From JAOTYV01 sp041557595 (lineage in GTDB: Bacteria > Pseudomonadota > Alphaproteobacteria > UBA8366): a stretch of DNA of 64,000 nucleotides. The position numbers were made by a program, and so were the translations under genes. The notes under the pieces are model-generated. The model saw nothing but the letters and a program-made list of their open reading frames with translations, had not been told where the DNA came from and searched no databases. Positions 51,404-60,291 of the stretch are shown here, piece after piece; within the stretch, counting starts at the first letter, position 1, and each line of letters starts with the position of its first letter. The stretch spans positions 21,043 to 85,042 of the forward strand of contig JBFFGE010000001.1 in assembly GCA_041557595.1 (NCBI GenBank). Direction: 5' to 3'.

Positions 51404-53551
51404 ATGCCCGATTTGAACGCGCTTCTTTGGCCCAAGACAATCGCCGTCCTCGGCGCATCGCCGGACGCCACCATCATCCGGGGCCGGATCATCAAGATCC
51501 TCGCGTCGCGCCCCTTCCCCGGCACGATCTATCCGATCAGCCGCAGCCATGACGAAGTCCTGGGACTCAAGGCCTACAAGTCGGTCGGCGACACGCCGGA
51601 AAAAATCGATCTGGCCGTATTCGTCATTCCGGCCGCCAACGTGACCGACGCGCTGGAGGAATGCGGCGCTGCCGGCGTCAAGGCGGCGTTGATCATCAGT
51701 TCGGGTTTTGCCGAGGAAGTGAGCGAGACCGGCCCCGCCCAACAAAAGCTGCTGCAGGAAATTGCCCGGCGCTACGACATGGCGGTCATCGGCCCCAACT
51801 CGGAGGGCTTCACCAACGCCCTGCTGCCCTTCGCGGCGACCTTCAGCCCGGCGATGGACGATCCCGACACGCCGCTGATCCCCGACTACCGCACATCGGG
51901 CTTCGTCGGCGTGACCGGACAGAGCGGCGGCATCGGCTATTCCTTCTTCGACCGCGGACGGCCGAAGGAAATCCCGTTCAGCTATGTCATCACCACCGGC
52001 AACGAAGCCTGCCTGTCGGGACTCGATTTCGTCGACTACATGCTGGAGGAAGGCCGCACGGACGTCTTCGCGCTGTTCATGGAAGACATCAAGGATCCGT
52101 CGAAGTTGCCGATCGTGGCCGAGAAGGCGTTGCGGGCGGGCAAACCGATCGTCCTGACCAAGGTCGGCCGTTCGGCCGCCGGAGTCCGGGCCGCGGCATC
52201 GCATACCGGCGCGCTCGCCGGCTCGCACACGGCGTATGAGGCGATGTTCGAGAAATACGGCATCATCCAGGCCAACGATATCGAGGAACTGGTCGACATC
52301 ACCATGGGATTTTCCCATTGGGGCCACCGGCTGCCGAAGGGCAACCGGGTCGGCATCGTCACCGGGTCCGGCGGCGGCGGCGGCTGGATGGCCGATTGCT
52401 GCACGGACGCGGGGCTCGAGGTTCCGGAACTGGATGCGAAGACGCGCGCGGCGATCGACAAGCATCTTCCCGCCTATGGCACGTCGCAAAACCCGGTCGA
52501 CGGCACCGCCGGAGCAATTCGCGTGGTCGGATACAGCACCTTCGCCGAAATGGTCGCAGGCTCCAGCGAGGTTGATTCGGTCGTCGTCGTCACCTCGGCG
52601 CGCAATCCCGCGGGATTCGTGCACGAGAAGGAGACATTCTACCGGGTCGCCAAGGAGTCGGACAAACCCATCGTCTTTTGCTCCTACACCCTGCCGCGCG
52701 GCGCTTCCGTCGAATTCGTCAACAAGGCGGGCTTCCCCTTGTTCATCAACAAGCGCAATTGCGCGCGCACGCTCGCCGAGATGGCGAAGTACCGCGCCTT
52801 CCGCGAAGAGTTTCTGAAGGCCCCGTCGATCACGACCGACCAGGCGAAAGCGCCGACAGAAGTCGGCAATGGGCTGACCGCAGCGCGGGGCCCGCTGTGC
52901 GAATACGAGGCGAAGCCGATGCTCGCCGCCTACGGCATTCCCGTCACGGAAGACCATCTCGCCAACAGCGCCGCCGAGGCGGCCGAGGCGACACGGAAGA
53001 TCGCCGGGCCGGTCGTCCTCAAGGTGCAGTCGCCGGACATTCTGCACAAGACCGAGGCCGGCGCGGTCGCCTTGGGTATCGCGTCACCCGAAGCGGCGGA
53101 AGCCGCCTACGCGGATCTACTCGGCAAGGCAAAGACCTATAAACCGGATGCGGATATCCGCGGCATCCTGGTCCAGCCGATGGCGCCGAAAGGACAGGAG
53201 ATTATCCTCGGCGTCAATCGCGACGATGCGTTCGGGCCGATCATGATGGTCGGTCTCGGCGGCGTCTATGTGGAGGTGATGAAGGACGTGGCTTTTGCGC
53301 CCGCGCCGCTTACCGAGGCGGAGGCGCACCGGGCACTCCGACGGCTCAAGGGCTTCAAACTGCTGGAAGGCGTGCGCGGCGAGCCGGCGGCGGATGTCGA
53401 CGCTTTGGTCGACGTGATGGTCAAGCTCTCGCGCCTTGCGGCGGACTGGTCCGACAAAATTCTCGAAATCGACCTGAACCCGGTGCTGGTGCATCCCAAG
53501 GGACAGGGCGTGTCGATCGTCGATGCGCTGATCGTCCCCGAGACGGCCTGA
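51404..53551 (+). CDS. ADP-forming acyl-CoA synthetase, CoA-binding domain first
   Basis: 715 residues. Order: CoA-binding domain (1-140, LWPKTIAVLGASPDATIIRG), ligase domain with VIGPNSEGF, GVTGQSGGIGYSF and the phosphohistidine AASHTGALAGSH, then an ATP-grasp domain (about 495-715) with VVLKVQSPDILHKTEAGAV, PIMMVGLGGVYVEVM and LEIDLNPVL. This is the common order; the paralogue at 35297-37477 has it reversed. It probably activates the acid oxidised by the upstream acyl-CoA dehydrogenase. Substrate unknown. Confidence 0.92.
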   Translation: MPDLNALLWPKTIAVLGASPDATIIRGRIIKILASRPFPGTIYPISRSHDEVLGLKAYKSVGDTPEKIDLAVFVIPAANVTDALEECGAAGVKAALIISSGFAEEVSETGPAQQKLLQEIARRYDMAVIGPNSEGFTNALLPFAATFSPAMDDPDTPLIPDYRTSGFVGVTGQSGGIGYSFFDRGRPKEIPFSYVITTGNEACLSGLDFVDYMLEEGRTDVFALFMEDIKDPSKLPIVAEKALRAGKPIVLTKVGRSAAGVRAAASHTGALAGSHTAYEAMFEKYGIIQANDIEELVDITMGFSHWGHRLPKGNRVGIVTGSGGGGGWMADCCTDAGLEVPELDAKTRAAIDKHLPAYGTSQNPVDGTAGAIRVVGYSTFAEMVAGSSEVDSVVVVTSARNPAGFVHEKETFYRVAKESDKPIVFCSYTLPRGASVEFVNKAGFPLFINKRNCARTLAEMAKYRAFREEFLKAPSITTDQAKAPTEVGNGLTAARGPLCEYEAKPMLAAYGIPVTEDHLANSAAEAAEATRKIAGPVVLKVQSPDILHKTEAGAVALGIASPEAAEAAYADLLGKAKTYKPDADIRGILVQPMAPKGQEIILGVNRDDAFGPIMMVGLGGVYVEVMKDVAFAPAPLTEAEAHRALRRLKGFKLLEGVRGEPAADVDALVDVMVKLSRLAADWSDKILEIDLNPVLVHPKGQGVSIVDALIVPETA

Positions 53552-53569
53552 CGCAAAGAACCCGGGGAA

Positions 53570-54871
53570 TCAATCCAGCGCGCAGGTGCGGAACCCGGCG
53601 AAGACATCGCGCCGGTCCGGGCCGAAATAATTTCGATAGGTCGCCGAGATCATGCGGCCGCGGGTCGGCCAGGCGCCGCCGCGCAGCACCTTGGTCGAGC
53701 CGAACAGCGGTTCGGAATATTCCTTGTAGTCGTCCGGCGCGAAGCCGTCGAAGGGCCCGAAGGTATCCGCCGTCCACTCCCAGATATTGCCGATCATCTG
53801 CCGGCAGCCATAGGCGCTGTCGCCATCCGGATGGGCCGCCACATCGACGCAGCCGAGCGCGTAGCCGTCGAGGTTGGCGTGCCGGTCTTCCGGCGGGTCG
53901 TCGCCCCAAGGGTAGCGGCGCTTGATCAATACGCCATCCGCTGTTTCCGGCACCGTCGTGGCGGCGAGTTCCCATTCCGCCTCGCGCGGCAGGCGGCAGC
54001 CCGCCCACCGGCAATAAGCGTCGGCTTCGTACCAGCAGACATGGCTGACCGGCGCATCGGGCGCCAACGGACCGGTTTTGTCGAATTGCCGCATTGCCCA
54101 TCCGCCGGACCCGTCCGGCGACCAATAGACCGGATGTTCGGCGCCGGTTTCTTCGCGCCAGGCCCAACCTTCCGATATCCACAGGCCGCGCCGCCTGTAG
54201 CCGCCATCCGCCACGAATTCGGCGAATTCCGCGTTGGTGACCGGCGCCCGCGCCATGCGAAAGGGTGCGACGGTGACCGGATGGGCCCATTTTTCATTGT
54301 CGAACAAAAACGGCGCATCCTGTGGCGATCCCATCAAAAAGGTTCCGCCCGGAATTTCCGCATCGCTCTCGAGCCTGCCGGCCGGAGCCGACACGGCATG
54401 CGTCACCCCGTAATCAGGTGTCGGATAGGCCAGGGTCTGGCGCCCCCAGGTAAAGGCCTCGCCATGCATATCCTCGTGAAAGGTCGTGAATTGATACAGG
54501 AAGCTGTCGACCGCGTTCGCCTCGCCGCCATCCAACCGTTCGACCAGCGCCTTCAGCACCCGATCCATATAGTCGAGCATTTCCGGTAACGGCATCACCG
54601 GCAAATCCCAGCGAACGTCATGGGCGATGGCGATCGAATCATAAAGGCTGTCGCCATTGGCCAGCAGGGGTGTCGCCCCGTATATTCGCCGCAGGATGAA
54701 AAATTCGTGGAACCAGGCGACATGGCCGATTTCCCAAATCAGCGGGTTGAGGGTCGGCAATTTGGGACCGACCAACTGCTCCGGCGTCAGCCCGTCGACC
54801 AGGGCAAGCGTGCGCCGACGCGCATCGGTCATCATCTCGATCAAGCGGGCGGTTTCGACAGGATGCGTCAT
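53570..54871 (-). CDS. senA: Selenoneine synthase SenA (EgtB-related iron enzyme)
   Basis: 433 residues: an N-terminal DinB-like four-helix domain and a C-terminal FGE-sulfatase domain, as in EgtB. Iron ligands are His50 (WEIGHVAW), His132 and His136 (FHEDMHGE). FGE parts include IPGGTFLMGS, CRLPREAEWELAA, GNIWEWTADTFGPF and VLRGGAWPTR. Next door are a SenB-like glycosyltransferase and SelD, the gene set shown to make selenoneine, so I assign SenA rather than the ergothioneine enzyme EgtB. It would join hercynine to a selenosugar by an oxygen-dependent C-Se bond formation. No egtD is in the window. Divergent from senB with only 26 bp between them. Confidence 0.87.
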   Translation of the reverse strand: MTHPVETARLIEMMTDARRRTLALVDGLTPEQLVGPKLPTLNPLIWEIGHVAWFHEFFILRRIYGATPLLANGDSLYDSIAIAHDVRWDLPVMPLPEMLDYMDRVLKALVERLDGGEANAVDSFLYQFTTFHEDMHGEAFTWGRQTLAYPTPDYGVTHAVSAPAGRLESDAEIPGGTFLMGSPQDAPFLFDNEKWAHPVTVAPFRMARAPVTNAEFAEFVADGGYRRRGLWISEGWAWREETGAEHPVYWSPDGSGGWAMRQFDKTGPLAPDAPVSHVCWYEADAYCRWAGCRLPREAEWELAATTVPETADGVLIKRRYPWGDDPPEDRHANLDGYALGCVDVAAHPDGDSAYGCRQMIGNIWEWTADTFGPFDGFAPDDYKEYSEPLFGSTKVLRGGAWPTRGRMISATYRNYFGPDRRDVFAGFRTCALD

Positions 54872-54897
54872 TCGGAACTCTGACTTTCGGTGGCACG

Positions 54898-55851
54898 ATG
54901 CAAATTAGCCTGATCACGCCCGCGGGCAAACAATCGCGCAACGGCAACCGGACCACCGCGGTTCGTTGGCAACGCCTGTTGCAGGAATTGGGGCATTCGG
55001 TCCGGGTGGAGATGGCCTATGACGGGCGGCCGGCGGATATGATGATCGCCGTCCACGCCTGGCGCAGCGCGCAATCGATCGGGGATTTTCACGCCCGCTT
55101 TCCGGACCGGCCATTGGTCGTCCTGCTGTCGGGCACCGACATCTATAAGTTTCAGCACAGCCATCCGGAGGTGACGCTGCATTCGATGGAGCTGGCCGAC
55201 CGGCTGGTGTGCCTGCACGATCTGGTGCATCGGGATATCCCGGAGCGTTTCGCGGAAAAACTCACCGTGATCCACCAGTCGGCGCCGCCGCTCACCGCGC
55301 CGCGCCGGCCGTCGCGCCGCCTGTTCGACATCTGCGTGGTCGGGCATCTGCGCGAGGAAAAGGATCCCTTGAGAACCGCCGAGGCCGCTCGGCTGCTGCC
55401 GCCCGATTCCCGGCTTCGCGTGCTGCATTACGGTAAGGCCCATGACGCATCCTGGGCCGAGCGGGCGCGGCAGGAAATGGCGCGCAACCCGCGCTACCAC
55501 TGGCAAGGCGAAGTTACGGGCGGGATGATCCGGCGCGCCTTCGGCAAATGTCATCTGATGGTGTTGAGCTCGATCATGGAAGGCGGCGCGAATGTCGTTT
55601 CCGAAGCGGTCGCGGCCGGGCTGCCGGTCATCGCCTCGGACATATCCGGCTCGGTCGGGCTGCTGGGATCGGACTATGACGGGTATTACCCGGTCGGCGA
55701 TGCGCAGGCGCTGGCGGACCGGCTGCACCGGGCCGAAACCGATCCGGCCTATCTCGACCGGCTCGCGGCGCAATGCGCGAAACAGGCGCCGTTGTTTCAG
55801 CCCGAGCGGGAGAAACGCGCCTGGCGGGACTTGCTTCGGCACCTGCAATAA
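54898..55851 (+). CDS. senB: Selenosugar synthase SenB (GT-B glycosyltransferase)
   Basis: 317 residues of GT4-like glycosyltransferase fold. The N-terminal SLITPAGKQSRNGNRTTAVR and LLSGTDIYKFQ are typical of the group long annotated as uncharacterised glycosyltransferases beside SelD. The sugar-nucleotide site is marked by CVVGHLREEKDP, then SSIMEGGANVVSEA with its Glu. SenB makes a C-Se bond between a UDP-sugar and selenophosphate, giving a 1-selenosugar for SenA. It is divergent from senA and convergent with selD (7 bp apart). It lacks a clear ribosome site, and its promoter must lie within senA. Confidence 0.88.
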   Translation: MQISLITPAGKQSRNGNRTTAVRWQRLLQELGHSVRVEMAYDGRPADMMIAVHAWRSAQSIGDFHARFPDRPLVVLLSGTDIYKFQHSHPEVTLHSMELADRLVCLHDLVHRDIPERFAEKLTVIHQSAPPLTAPRRPSRRLFDICVVGHLREEKDPLRTAEAARLLPPDSRLRVLHYGKAHDASWAERARQEMARNPRYHWQGEVTGGMIRRAFGKCHLMVLSSIMEGGANVVSEAVAAGLPVIASDISGSVGLLGSDYDGYYPVGDAQALADRLHRAETDPAYLDRLAAQCAKQAPLFQPEREKRAWRDLLRHLQ

Positions 55852-55858
55852 CGGCCGC

Positions 55859-58123
55859 TCAGACCAGTATCCGGACCGGCTCCAGCGTATTGCCCTGCGG
55901 TAGCACGCTGCCGATAATGGCGGTGCGGTCATATCCCAGCTTGCGAAGTTCGGCGACACACGCCTCGGCGCGGTCGCCCGGCACGCTGGCCAGCAATCCG
56001 CCGGCCGTCTGCGGATCGAAGATCAACGGAAACCGCGAATCCTCGCCCACCACGCCCAGATTGGCGATGGCCCGGCGCAGGCGTAAATTCTGCGGTTGCA
56101 GCGTACTCGTGATGCCCGCATCGACGGTTTGCTGCGCGCCGTCGAGCAACGGGATCGCGCCAAGATCGAGTTCCACGTCCACTTCCGACGGCTTGGTCAT
56201 CTCGACCAGATGGCCCAGCAGGCCAAATCCGGTGACGTCGGTGCAGGCATGCGCCCCGTGTTCGGTCAAACAGATCGCCCCGTCCTTGTTCGATTGCTGC
56301 ATGGAGGTCAGCGCGCCGCTGATCCACCGGCCCTTCGCCTTCAGGCGCATGTCGGCGGCAAATAGAGTGCCGGTGCCGATCGCCTTGGTCAGCACCAGCC
56401 GGTCGCCCGGCTGCATGCCGCCCTTGCGCATGACCTTGGCCTGATCGATCAGCCCGTTGATCGCAAACCCGAGCGAAAGCTCTGTGCCTTCGCTGGTATG
56501 GCCGCCGACCAGCGCGGTGTTCGCATCCTTCAGCACCTCCATCGCGCCCGCCATCATCTGCGACAGCAGATCCTCGACCTTCTCTTCGATGCCGTATGGA
56601 ATGGTGGCGATGGCGAGAGCCGTTTGCGGCTCACCCCCCATGGCGAAAATATCCCCGAGACTGTGATTGGCGGCGATTTTACCGAAGACATAGGGGTCGT
56701 CGATCATGGCGCGGAAGGAATCCACCGTATGGACCATGACCTTGCCCGGCGGCACTTCGACCACGGCCGCATCGTCGGGCTCATGCAAGCCGATCAGCAC
56801 GTCGTCGCGCGGCACCGGCTGCAGCTGCGACAGGGCGCGGTTGAGCACGGTCGCACCGACCTTGGCGCCGCAGCCGCCGCAGCGCATGGCGATGGCGGAA
56901 ATTTCCTTGATGACTTCCTCGCCGGCCAGACCGCGCGGAACGTCGGATTTCTCCTCCGTATCCATCTCCGGCAATTCATTGTATTTGCGCATGAAGCGCC
57001 GATCGATCCAGTCCTTCCACTGCCACACCCAGGCGCCCTCGACCGATAGCTTGCCGCGCGAGGCGACGGCATATTTGTCACCGGTGCTGACCAGGCTGAG
57101 CCAATCGCGCTGCGGCGCGAACGGCTTGAGCGGCCGGTCGACCAACGCCCGGCGCAAGTTGCGCGTCAGCGGCGGCCCCTGCCGGACCGCAAAGACGCCG
57201 GCCTTCGGCCGTGGATGATTGATCATCGCGGCGATATCGCCCGCGCCGAAAATCCCCGGGTGCGACACCGATTGCAGCGTGTCGTCGACCCGCATGAAAC
57301 CGCGCTCGTCCACGTCGAGCCCGGCTTCGCGCACCCAGGCAGCCGCGCCCGCGCGCGTCACCCACAGGATTTCATCCAGCGCCAGGGGACCGCTTTTCGT
57401 CTTGATCTCACCGGGCGAGACGGAGTCCACATGCATTCCGGTGTGCAGCGTTATGCCCCTTTCCGCGAAGATACGGCCAAATTTCTTGCGCGCCATCGGA
57501 TTGTGGCTGGTCAGAATTTCCGCCTCCTCGGTCACCAGATGAAAATCGAGATGCTCGGCCGTCCGTCCCTGCGTCGCCAGTAGCGTCTTGAGCCGGTGCT
57601 GCGCCGCCAGAATCAGCTCGACCCCGCCCGCGCCGCCGCCGACCACGCCGATGCGCGTGCGGTCCTCGCGCAACAGAATGCGTTCGCGCAGGCGTTCCCA
57701 ATGGGCGACGAATTTGTTGATGGGCTTGACCGGCACCACATTACCGTCGGCGCCCGGCGTCTCCCAGGTAGCGGGCGCGGATCCGACATTGATCGACAGC
57801 AAATCGAAGGGGACCGGCGGCCGATCGCGGCACAGCACTACGCGCCGCACCGTATCGATGCCGATGGCATCATCGTGATAGAAGCGCGCGCCGGCGAATT
57901 GTGTCAGAGGGCCGAGATCGATGTGGGTTTCGTCGAAGGTGTAATGCCCCGCCACCAGCCCGGGCAGCATGCCGGAATACGGCGTATGTACGTCGCGGCA
58001 GATCAGCGTGAGGCGGACGCCGGGAATCGGCTTCATGCCGAAGGATTTGAGAACGCCCACATGGCTGTGCCCGCCACCGACGAGCACAAGGTCCTTGAGG
58101 ACCGGGATCGTATCCTGTTTCAC
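55859..58123 (-). CDS. selD: FAD/NAD(P) oxidoreductase-selenide, water dikinase fusion (SelD/SenC)
   Basis: 754 residues from a GTG with AGGGATAG upstream. Residues 1-370 are an NDH2-like flavoprotein domain (LVLVGGGHSHVGVLK, IGVVGGGAGGVEL, GIFGAGDIAAM). Residues about 405-754 are SelD, with MRCGGCGAKVG: Cys418 and Lys421 correspond to Cys17 and Lys20 of E. coli SelD, while its Cys19 is Ala. HTVDSFRAMIDDPYVFG, LVGGHTSEGTELSLG and GHLVEM follow. SelD makes selenophosphate from selenide and ATP. The flavoprotein half may reduce selenium species or supply selenide. Six bp from the ABC permease gene, so it is in that operon. It serves selenoneine and possibly other selenium pathways. Confidence 0.93.
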   Translation of the reverse strand: MKQDTIPVLKDLVLVGGGHSHVGVLKSFGMKPIPGVRLTLICRDVHTPYSGMLPGLVAGHYTFDETHIDLGPLTQFAGARFYHDDAIGIDTVRRVVLCRDRPPVPFDLLSINVGSAPATWETPGADGNVVPVKPINKFVAHWERLRERILLREDRTRIGVVGGGAGGVELILAAQHRLKTLLATQGRTAEHLDFHLVTEEAEILTSHNPMARKKFGRIFAERGITLHTGMHVDSVSPGEIKTKSGPLALDEILWVTRAGAAAWVREAGLDVDERGFMRVDDTLQSVSHPGIFGAGDIAAMINHPRPKAGVFAVRQGPPLTRNLRRALVDRPLKPFAPQRDWLSLVSTGDKYAVASRGKLSVEGAWVWQWKDWIDRRFMRKYNELPEMDTEEKSDVPRGLAGEEVIKEISAIAMRCGGCGAKVGATVLNRALSQLQPVPRDDVLIGLHEPDDAAVVEVPPGKVMVHTVDSFRAMIDDPYVFGKIAANHSLGDIFAMGGEPQTALAIATIPYGIEEKVEDLLSQMMAGAMEVLKDANTALVGGHTSEGTELSLGFAINGLIDQAKVMRKGGMQPGDRLVLTKAIGTGTLFAADMRLKAKGRWISGALTSMQQSNKDGAICLTEHGAHACTDVTGFGLLGHLVEMTKPSEVDVELDLGAIPLLDGAQQTVDAGITSTLQPQNLRLRRAIANLGVVGEDSRFPLIFDPQTAGGLLASVPGDRAEACVAELRKLGYDRTAIIGSVLPQGNTLEPVRILV

Positions 58124-58129
58124 GCTGGT

Positions 58130-59629
58130 CTATCCCTGTTCGATGGTTGTTCGGAGATGAAGCCGCGCCCGGATGGCGCGGGAGAGCGCGTCGACGCCGA
58201 TATTGAGCAGCGCGGTCAGCAATATGAGAAACAGCGCCCGATCGGCCCGAATATCGGCGAAAGCGCTGTCGATATAGAATCCCAAAGTCGCAATGCCGAG
58301 AATGCCCAGAATTGCTGTTTCCCGTAAAATCACTTCCCAGCGATAGAACAGAAACGCCAGCAACTGACCGTACAGCCGCGGCGTGACTTCATAGGCATAG
58401 AGATTGAGGCCGCGCGCGGCGTCGGTTCGCAGTTTCATTTCCTCGGTATAGCGGCCCACCAGATGGCCGATGATCGCGCCGTTGTGCAACGCAAGCGCAA
58501 CGATGGCCGGCAGCATCGACGGCCCCCAGAGCTGAAGGAAGATATAGGCCAGAATGTATTCGGGAGTAGACCGCACGACGACCAGGAAAATGTGCCCGGC
58601 CGACCGGCCGAATCGGCCGTAAAACAGCGGCGAAATCAGCGGGAAGAACGCGAGCGCCAGCAGTCCGGACGCGACCAGCGCGATCATCGTCAGCAACATG
58701 GTGTCGATGGCGCCGGGTATCGCTTGCCCCACCAGCAGATGCTCGAACCAGTCCCAAAGCGCCGCGAGCGCCGGGCCATCGATCGTCTCCGCCGTCCGGA
58801 TCGGGTGCGGCACGATGTCCTGCGTGAAAAAGCGCACGATATTCGCGGTATCGATCTTTGCCGCACCCCACGGCAAGATCAGCAGCGACACCAGAATATA
58901 GATCGGCAGCAGCGGCTTCCGCATCCAAACCCGCATGCTGGCGATGATCACATAAAACAGGATCAGCAACGCCGACACTTCCGAATACTGGCCCTGCCGG
59001 AACGCCGTTTCGAGATAGAAGCCGAGCGTCGGCAGGCCGACGAACCCGAGCACCGCGCTCGACCGCAAACCGCATTCGAGGCGGTACAGGGAATAATTCT
59101 TGAAATGCGCCCAGACGTCCGGCAGGCACACAAACAGGAAAACCGATGCCCGACTGCTTCCCGCCGGCACCGCCTGGAGCGGCCGCTTATCCGCCTCTTC
59201 CAGTATTTCCGCATACACCTTCGCAATGATACCCGCATAGGGAATGGCGATCGCGAGAATGCCGGTCAGCGGCGAAAGCCCGAATATTTGCAGGAAGATT
59301 AGTGCCCAAAACAGCTCGTGCACCGCACGAACGAAGGCGCATCCGACCCGCACCATCCGGCTGTGAAAGACCAGCGCGAGCAGAAATCCCAGAACATTGC
59401 CGATGACCACGCCGAGGATTGCGAAAGCGACCGTCAGGACCAGCGCCATCCCGAGGTTCTCGGTCGCAAAAAAGTTCGGCGTGAAAATACCGGCGACGAG
59501 CCGGCCCATCTCGGTCCAGGGGTTGACGGTCGTGATCGCGATGTCGGCGACCGCCAAACATGCCAGCGCAATCGCCAGGAAAACAAGGCTGGTGCGCACG
59601 GTTGGAGAATTGCGCCACACCGCCTCCAT
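58130..59629 (-). CDS. PhnE-like ABC permease, two permease domains fused
   Basis: 499 residues, about twice a PhnE permease. Each half has five or six membrane spans and its own EAA-type loop: EEADKRPLQAVPAGSSR in the first and EEMKLRTDAARGLNLYAYEV in the second. So one polypeptide replaces the permease dimer. It sits between the ATP-binding protein gene (5 bp gap) and selD (6 bp gap). With the PhnD-like binding protein it makes a complete importer, and because selD is in the same operon I infer that it brings in a selenium oxyanion rather than phosphonate. Confidence 0.88.
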   Translation of the reverse strand: MEAVWRNSPTVRTSLVFLAIALACLAVADIAITTVNPWTEMGRLVAGIFTPNFFATENLGMALVLTVAFAILGVVIGNVLGFLLALVFHSRMVRVGCAFVRAVHELFWALIFLQIFGLSPLTGILAIAIPYAGIIAKVYAEILEEADKRPLQAVPAGSSRASVFLFVCLPDVWAHFKNYSLYRLECGLRSSAVLGFVGLPTLGFYLETAFRQGQYSEVSALLILFYVIIASMRVWMRKPLLPIYILVSLLILPWGAAKIDTANIVRFFTQDIVPHPIRTAETIDGPALAALWDWFEHLLVGQAIPGAIDTMLLTMIALVASGLLALAFFPLISPLFYGRFGRSAGHIFLVVVRSTPEYILAYIFLQLWGPSMLPAIVALALHNGAIIGHLVGRYTEEMKLRTDAARGLNLYAYEVTPRLYGQLLAFLFYRWEVILRETAILGILGIATLGFYIDSAFADIRADRALFLILLTALLNIGVDALSRAIRARLHLRTTIEQG

Positions 59630-59634
59630 CGCCG

Positions 59635-60291
59635 TCAGCCCGCGTAGATCGGCTTCAAATCCGCCGGGGTCATGCCGTCGCAGGATTCGTCGAACACCAC
59701 GCGGCCATCGCGCAACGCAACGACGCGGTCCGAATATTCCAACGCCAGCGCCGTATCATGCATCGCCAAAATGACGGTCTTTTTTGAGTCGGCGATACTT
59801 TCAAGAATGGTACGCGCCTGATGCTCGTCGACGCTTGAGACCGGCTCGTCGCCGAGCAGGATCGTTTCCTGTTGATAGAGCGCACGGCCCACTGCGGTGC
59901 GCTGCTGTTGCCCGCCGGACAGGGTGCCGACGGAGTCGAACAGTTTCACCTCCAGCTCCAATCGCGCCGCGACCGGCCGAATACCGTCGACCTCGCTCTG
60001 CAGGGGTTTGACGAGATTCGCCAGATTACGCCAGACCGAATGCTTGTTCAGCCGACCGATATAGATGTTGTGAAAGACCGAGAGCGCTTTTACGAGACCG
60101 AAATCCTGCGGCACCAAGGCAGCATCGCCGTTAACGCGTTCATACAGCAACCGGAGCAGCGTCGATTTTCCGGCGCCGCTCCGGCCGACCAGGGCGACAC
60201 GTTCGCCCTGGCGAATGCTTAGCGAGACGTCGTGCAGGATTCTATGGCCGTTATATCCCGCCGTCGCCTCGCGAAGCTCAATCAAGGACAT
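59635..60291 (-). CDS. ABC transporter ATP-binding protein (PhnC-like)
   Basis: 218 residues. Walker A GRSGAGKST, Q-loop VPQDFGLV, signature LSGGQQQR, Walker B ETILLGDEP and a His switch AMHDTAL. The arrangement and the VFHNIYIGRLNKHSVWRNL stretch match the PhnC group. Walker B has Gly-Asp-Glu-Pro (LGDEP) with catalytic Glu. It overlaps the binding-protein gene by 1 nt and powers the fused permease. Confidence 0.92.
   Translation of the reverse strand: MSLIELREATAGYNGHRILHDVSLSIRQGERVALVGRSGAGKSTLLRLLYERVNGDAALVPQDFGLVKALSVFHNIYIGRLNKHSVWRNLANLVKPLQSEVDGIRPVAARLELEVKLFDSVGTLSGGQQQRTAVGRALYQQETILLGDEPVSSVDEHQARTILESIADSKKTVILAMHDTALALEYSDRVVALRDGRVVFDESCDGMTPADLKPIYAG

Noticed and set aside
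53570..54871. Ergothioneine synthase EgtB
   Set aside because: Domain layout alone fits, but the neighbouring SenB-like glycosyltransferase and SelD, and the absence of egtD, egtA and egtC, favour SenA. Phylogeny would settle it.
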